The notes below the pieces were generated by a model. It saw nothing but the letters and a program-made list of their open reading frames with translations. It did no database searches and was not told the origin of the DNA. Shown in pieces: positions 37,800 to 40,958 of a DNA stretch of 40,958 nucleotides (position 1 is the stretch's first letter; every line of letters starts with the position of its first letter). The stretch is from a virus, in IMG/VR virus record IMGVR_UViG_3300035703_000181, positions 1-40,958 of that record; one strand, given 5' to 3'. Position numbers and translations under genes: made by a program.

Positions 37800-38142
37800 T
37801 ACTATCCTCTGTATCGCTACTAGGATCCGTAGCAGTTGCTTCTTGATCTTGGTCATTCTCCTCCTTCGGTGCTACTCCTGACATCGTATCGGTACTGGTG
37901 ATGACACCCTCTGGTACTGGCATTTCGTTCTCCTTATCTGTTTCAAAATGAGAAACAATTTCTATTCCGGTTGATTCTTCATCAAGAGTTATTGGTGTGA
38001 ATCTAAAGTGTACTGCTTGACCATCCCATTCAGGATGACGACATAATGAACTAAAGGCCATACCAGCAAGGACTCTCTTCCAATCATTTCCCATTGCCTC
38101 AATAGTTTTTTGGTCAATGATTGAGGAGTTGCCGTATCTCAT
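37774..38142 (-). CDS. Hypothetical protein with acidic disordered tail (122 aa)
   Basis: From ATG at 38142: MRYGNSSIIDQKTIEAMGND, then KRVLAGMAFSSLCRHPEWDG and QAVHFRFTPITLDEEST. The last 40 residues (EENDQDQEATATDPSSDTED and on) are low-complexity and acidic, like tails of DNA-binding accessory proteins or single-stranded DNA-binding proteins. ATG at 38142 is preferred over the upstream ATG because it makes an ATGA overlap and has AGGGAG five bases upstream. No named family. Confidence 0.62.
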   Translation of the reverse strand: MRYGNSSIIDQKTIEAMGNDWKRVLAGMAFSSLCRHPEWDGQAVHFRFTPITLDEESTGIEIVSHFETDKENEMPVPEGVITSTDTMSGVAPKEENDQDQEATATDPSSDTEDSSGQDTEDK

Positions 38143-38489
38143 TGCTTCTCCCTCAGCCAGGACTCTAAATCCTGTATGACCCACGACTTATCTATCCCGT
38201 GGTTGCGTCTCTTTACTACAACGAAGGCAGGAGGAACTTCCCCAATCCCTCTTGCCTTCGCATAGTTCTTCGCCTCCGTGATGGCTTCATCCCAGAACGC
38301 AGGCAAATCCATTTTCTTTCGGTTCTTTAATTCCAAAATATAATTCTTGCCAGCGATCATAATCACTAGATCGCCTTCATCTTTAGCGCCAGCTTTGGTC
38401 AGGCGCTCAGCGGAATGTCCTCGATCTCGGAACCATTTCATTACTGCTGTTTCAAAGAGAGAACCTTTGCGGCCATTCTTATTAACCAC
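38139..38489 (-). CDS. Holliday-junction-resolvase-like PD-(D/E)XK nuclease, GTG start
   Basis: 116 residues. RKGSLFETAVMKWFRDRGH (7-25, Glu13) followed by AGAKDEGDLVIMIAGKNYIL and ELKNRKK gives the E...D40...Glu53-x-Lys55 pattern of the archaeal-type Hjc/phage resolvase group of PD-(D/E)XK enzymes. It probably resolves branched DNA before packaging. GTG at 38489 is preferred: AGGAG lies seven bases upstream and the GTGGTTAA overlap with the ATPase stop is typical of this genome. The longer frame from 38546 would overlap the ATPase gene heavily. Confidence 0.76.
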   Translation of the reverse strand: MVNKNGRKGSLFETAVMKWFRDRGHSAERLTKAGAKDEGDLVIMIAGKNYILELKNRKKMDLPAFWDEAITEAKNYAKARGIGEVPPAFVVVKRRNHGIDKSWVIQDLESWLREKQ

Positions 38490-39321
38490 GTCGCAACTCC
38501 TGTATCGCTGAGTGTCTATAGGCCCTGCCTTGGGCATCCTGGTCACCTATCTGACAGGTAGCATAGTCAACAAATAGCGTAACGTAATCTGATCCATCTG
38601 CACTGTGGGGACCAAAGCGATTCTTCACTGGTGCTACAGTCAACGAGGAGTCCAGCGGATCGTATCCCAAAGTAACTATCAGACTGGGGAGCTGAGAAAT
38701 CTTTCCGTGGATTGCCCGTCGAGGAGGAGGCAATGAGTTCTTGCCATACTCAGATTGTTCTGAAGTGTGATGAAGTACCAATACGCAGGCTTCCGTTAGA
38801 CGAGCAAGGTGATGGAACTCAGTCATAATAGCCCGCAGTCCACTCCACTCGTTCTCTGTTTCAGCAACGACATTCGATAGGTTGTCAACGACAATGAGTT
38901 GGGGAGGCAGTCCATTGAGTTCAATATATGCCTTAACCTCCAACTCAATGTCATCTATCGAAGGGGAGGGATCAAAGACCCATTTGATATGAGAGATCCT
39001 GTCTATCTGGTGATTATAGAAACCACTCTGAAGAGCAAGATTATTCTCTACCATCAGCTGTGTGTGTTGTGTGAGGTGCGCTGCTGTTCGCATCGCAACG
39101 GTTGAGATATCGGTATCGGCAGAGAAAAATAAGGTGGGAACATTCGCTCTAATCGCATAGACCAGAGCGAACATAGACTTACCGGCATTAGGTTGCGCTG
39201 CAACCATACACACCTGCCCACGACGGAACTTAATCTGCTTGCCGGATAGCGCCCGCCATACATCAGGCAGTGGCTCAGCTCGCATCTGAGTACCACGCCA
39301 CGCCCTCTGTAGATCAAGCAA
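38482..39321 (-). CDS. RecA/DnaB-like ATPase (AAA_25 type), TTG start
   Basis: 279 residues from TTG at 39321. Walker A AAQPNAGKS (41-49) and Walker B LIVVDN (142-147) lie in a RecA-like core. VLVLHHTSEQSEYG with the paired His resembles the DnaB/KaiC group. It may be the replicative helicase or a recombinase or helicase loader. No separate DnaB-like gene is seen, so helicase is the best guess. GGAGGA lies eight bases before the TTG, which overlaps the WhiB stop; the frame is open to 39447 but would then overlap WhiB by 134 bp. Confidence 0.76.
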   Translation of the reverse strand: MLDLQRAWRGTQMRAEPLPDVWRALSGKQIKFRRGQVCMVAAQPNAGKSMFALVYAIRANVPTLFFSADTDISTVAMRTAAHLTQHTQLMVENNLALQSGFYNHQIDRISHIKWVFDPSPSIDDIELEVKAYIELNGLPPQLIVVDNLSNVVAETENEWSGLRAIMTEFHHLARLTEACVLVLHHTSEQSEYGKNSLPPPRRAIHGKISQLPSLIVTLGYDPLDSSLTVAPVKNRFGPHSADGSDYVTLFVDYATCQIGDQDAQGRAYRHSAIQELRRG

Positions 39322-39592
39322 AGCGGTGATCCTCCAATGACTCGAAAGGTATTTTATGATTCTTCCTATAGATCCGGCGTTCACGTTCTGTTGAACCGCC
39401 CCAGATCCCGTGTGCCTCGTGCCGTACTGCCCACTCAAAACAATCAATCTTGAACGGACAATCAGCGCAAAGGGCTTTCAGTGTACGAATAGCAAGTGGG
39501 TGGTACCCCATATTGCCATAAGCATCTGGATAAAATGCTTCTACTCCAACCTCTCTACAAGGTGGGTCTACAAATTCCCAAGGTCGAAGCAT
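39314..39592 (-). CDS. whiB: WhiB-family transcriptional regulator
   Basis: 92 residues. Cys12 and the C42-x2-C45-x5-C51 set are the four ligands of the [4Fe-4S] cluster, GIWGGSTERERR (62-73) is the signature turn and basic segment, and a short linker completes the domain. WhiB proteins bind the sigma factor region 4 of RNA polymerase in Actinobacteria, and phage copies (for example WhiBTM4) can down-regulate host whiB genes. Here it probably redirects host transcription. It lies next to the ATPase gene in the replication block. Confidence 0.92.
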   Translation of the reverse strand: MLRPWEFVDPPCREVGVEAFYPDAYGNMGYHPLAIRTLKALCADCPFKIDCFEWAVRHEAHGIWGGSTERERRIYRKNHKIPFESLEDHRFA

Positions 39593-39599
39593 CTATACA

Positions 39600-39962
39600 T
39601 CACAGATACTTTGCTTTGCATTTGTCTGGCGCACCTTTAGGTGCGGCACACATATACCCCTTCCAAGGACCGTTGTTTCCTACTCCAGATTTGAAGACCA
39701 TCTCACCGTGCTTGCAGGTGTAACCTCCTGAAGCAGCAGGTGCCGCGGTTGATGCAACAGCTGCAACTGGTGATGCAACTTCCATTAGTTTCGCTACTCC
39801 GTTGAGTGACTGCGAAACACTAGAGATCAAGGATGCTAGATCCTGGACCGTCACTAGATGAGTCTCTAGCTCTTGCTGGTTATCAGCATAGATATTAATG
39901 AGATCTCCGTTGGACAACTTAAAGTTGACCTGGAGTTTGGTATTGGGATTACTCGATGGCAT
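39600..39962 (-). CDS. Zinc-ribbon protein in the replication block (120 aa)
   Basis: MPSSNPNTKLQVNFKLSNGD leads a small beta domain (about 1-35), then a helix (VTVQDLASLISSVSQSLNGV), an Ala/Val/Ser-rich linker and a C-terminal ribbon, YTCKHGEMVFKSGVGNNGPW then YMCAAPKGAPDKCKAKYL. CKHG...CAAPK...CKAKYL suggests a zinc-bound, nucleic-acid-binding end. ATG at 39962 is used because AAGGAGA lies upstream; another ATG lies at 39977. A role as ssDNA-binding or recombination partner of the adjacent nuclease is possible. Confidence 0.68.
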   Translation of the reverse strand: MPSSNPNTKLQVNFKLSNGDLINIYADNQQELETHLVTVQDLASLISSVSQSLNGVAKLMEVASPVAAVASTAAPAASGGYTCKHGEMVFKSGVGNNGPWKGYMCAAPKGAPDKCKAKYL

Positions 39963-40923
39963 TGGCCTCTCCTTCATTTTCAGTACGCTTAACTTCTAAG
40001 CGTAAGCTCTCTTTACCTACTTTGTAAGGGACAAACCCTAATAGTTTTTCTACTTCAGTGGAATCTACAGTTCGTCGACCTGCAATCGGTGTCCAGTTAA
40101 TCTGGATACCTGTGTCGGTAATCCCTGTATGACCTTCCAGCGTAGATTTTATTGCTTCTTTACGATCTGTCAAATCTTTGATAGCTCGATCAATTTGCAG
40201 GTATTCCAAAGCGTTCGCACTAACAGTAAATTCCTTAATTGCTGGAACGATTGGACCCATATATTTTTTTAGACCACTACAACCCATCTCACCGGATGCG
40301 TCGTAATAGTTACAGTAGAACCGGCAGTAACTATATTCTTCCTTTTCAGGAGCTGGAGGGGTAGAAGATTCTCTGATCTGCTTTAACCAATCCAATGCTT
40401 CTAGAGCAATACTTTCATCGTAAGGCTCCTCGTGCATAATTACATCACGTTCATCACCGTCGCGACAAATCGCCACGAGTGCAACTTTATCCACAGGTTT
40501 TCCCCCGCCGTGGATCATTAAGTAACCATAGACTTGCACCTGCCAGCGCTGTTGTTTCGATGGGAAGTAACCAGCAGTCTTAGCCTTGATAGTTTTCCAG
40601 TCGACAATCATCTTTTCTTCTGGCACGTAGCAATCTACGTGTGCCTTCATATCGCCGTGAGATACCTCTTGCTCCAGCAAGAACTTCTCGCCGTTGGGAT
40701 CTACTCGGCGGAGTGATGCTTCAATCTCGGCGTGAATCGCCGTCCCCATAATTGCTGCCAACTTGAGGCCGTCTTCATTCGTCGGTGGTTGAGCATTTAT
40801 GCGATACCACACTTTTCTACTACATCCGCCGAGTTCCGACGGTCCTATCTGTGTTTGATTACTGCGGCTACGCGATGAATCTTTATCGCGTAATGCAGTG
40901 ATCAGCTCTTCTACAATGTCCAT
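39949..40923 (-). CDS. Cas4/RecB-like Fe-S PD-(D/E)XK exonuclease
   Basis: 324 residues. GTAIHAEIEASL (60-71, His64), HVDCYVPEEKMIVDWKTIK (95-113, Asp97, Asp108, Lys110) and QRWQVQVYGYLM (125-136) form the PD-(D/E)XK exonuclease core. Cys34 near the N-terminus and Cys200, Cys204 and Cys215 in the C-terminal part match the four-cysteine [4Fe-4S] arrangement of Cas4 and AddB-type nucleases. It probably trims DNA ends in phage recombination or replication. It is the first gene of the block; ATG at 40923 follows AAGGAGGA. The 5' end is duplicated at 1-92. Confidence 0.85.
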   Translation of the reverse strand: MDIVEELITALRDKDSSRSRSNQTQIGPSELGGCSRKVWYRINAQPPTNEDGLKLAAIMGTAIHAEIEASLRRVDPNGEKFLLEQEVSHGDMKAHVDCYVPEEKMIVDWKTIKAKTAGYFPSKQQRWQVQVYGYLMIHGGGKPVDKVALVAICRDGDERDVIMHEEPYDESIALEALDWLKQIRESSTPPAPEKEEYSYCRFYCNYYDASGEMGCSGLKKYMGPIVPAIKEFTVSANALEYLQIDRAIKDLTDRKEAIKSTLEGHTGITDTGIQINWTPIAGRRTVDSTEVEKLLGFVPYKVGKESLRLEVKRTENEGEANAIE

Positions 40924-40958
40924 CTCTTCCTCCTTATGCTCAACGGTACTCCTGCCCA
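40832..40958. repeat. Right copy of the 127-bp terminal direct repeat
   Basis: Exact copy of bases 1-127. Joining the ends at this repeat gives a circle of about 40,831 bases and puts the Cas4-like nuclease gene immediately next to the divergent leader at 128-267. Confidence 0.97.

Noticed and set aside
39322-39447. Longer start of the RecA/DnaB-like ATPase at 39447
   Set aside because: It would overlap the WhiB gene by 134 bp through its conserved end. TTG at 39321 has GGAGGA at good spacing and an 8-bp overlap typical of this genome.

Overview
The window reads as the complete genome of a short-tailed, podovirus-like, probably strictly lytic bacteriophage. Bases 1-127 are repeated exactly at 40832-40958, so the molecule is circular or circularly permuted and has about 40,831 unique bases. 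A WhiB-family iron-sulphur protein (39314-39592) points to an actinobacterial host, because WhiB proteins are essentially confined to Actinobacteria and their phages. The moderate GC content, the SGWKNRETW-type protein and the small lysine-rich virion-module proteins fit phages of uncultured freshwater Actinobacteria, but that habitat is an inference. No integrase, excisionase, repressor, tRNA, CRISPR array or DNA polymerase was found.

There are three transcription blocks. (1) The late block, minus strand, 29136 down to 555: terminase, portal, a 1,760-residue presumed internal virion protein, two further virion proteins, scaffold and N4-gp56-type major capsid protein. It continues with a run of tiny basic or acidic proteins, a collagen-like fibre, three paralogous glycine-rich adhesin-like proteins, a glycosyltransferase with TPR repeats, tail and beta-propeller proteins, and a lysis cassette (membrane protein, M15-type peptidase, holin-like protein). 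It ends at a strong terminator (505-536). (2) The replication and regulation block, minus strand, 40923 down to 35106: Cas4/RecB-like Fe-S nuclease, zinc-ribbon protein, WhiB, RecA/DnaB-like ATPase, Holliday-resolvase-like nuclease, small proteins, a primase split into a zinc-binding gene and a Toprim gene, a MazG-like protein, a sigma-like factor, a second PD-(D/E)XK-like protein and an FmdB-type zinc ribbon. (3) A plus-strand block, 29880 to 35052: small zinc-knuckle, acidic and membrane proteins, a two-domain beta sliding clamp, a membrane-anchored transglycosylase-like protein, and a C5 cytosine methyltransferase split into two genes and overprinted by a third long reading frame.

The largest non-coding stretch (29137-29863) separates the divergent late and plus-strand blocks. 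It holds hairpins, a 22-bp inverted repeat, a quadruplex-capable G tract and a thrice-repeated CGATTTTAGATC element, and is the best candidate for origin, packaging and control sequences. Four plus-strand genes are preceded by strong hairpins followed by the shared box AGATGGAG just before the start codon. This dispersed leader system recalls the start-associated sequences and extended inverted repeats of Cluster K mycobacteriophages and is the most interesting unexplained signal here.

The genes are very tightly packed, with many TAATG, ATGA and GTGA overlaps and frequent GTG or TTG starts that have good Shine-Dalgarno sequences. Several real genes of 26-58 codons are therefore easy to miss; they are listed below with the reasons for each start. 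Names of uncharacterised families are given from memory and were not checked by any search.
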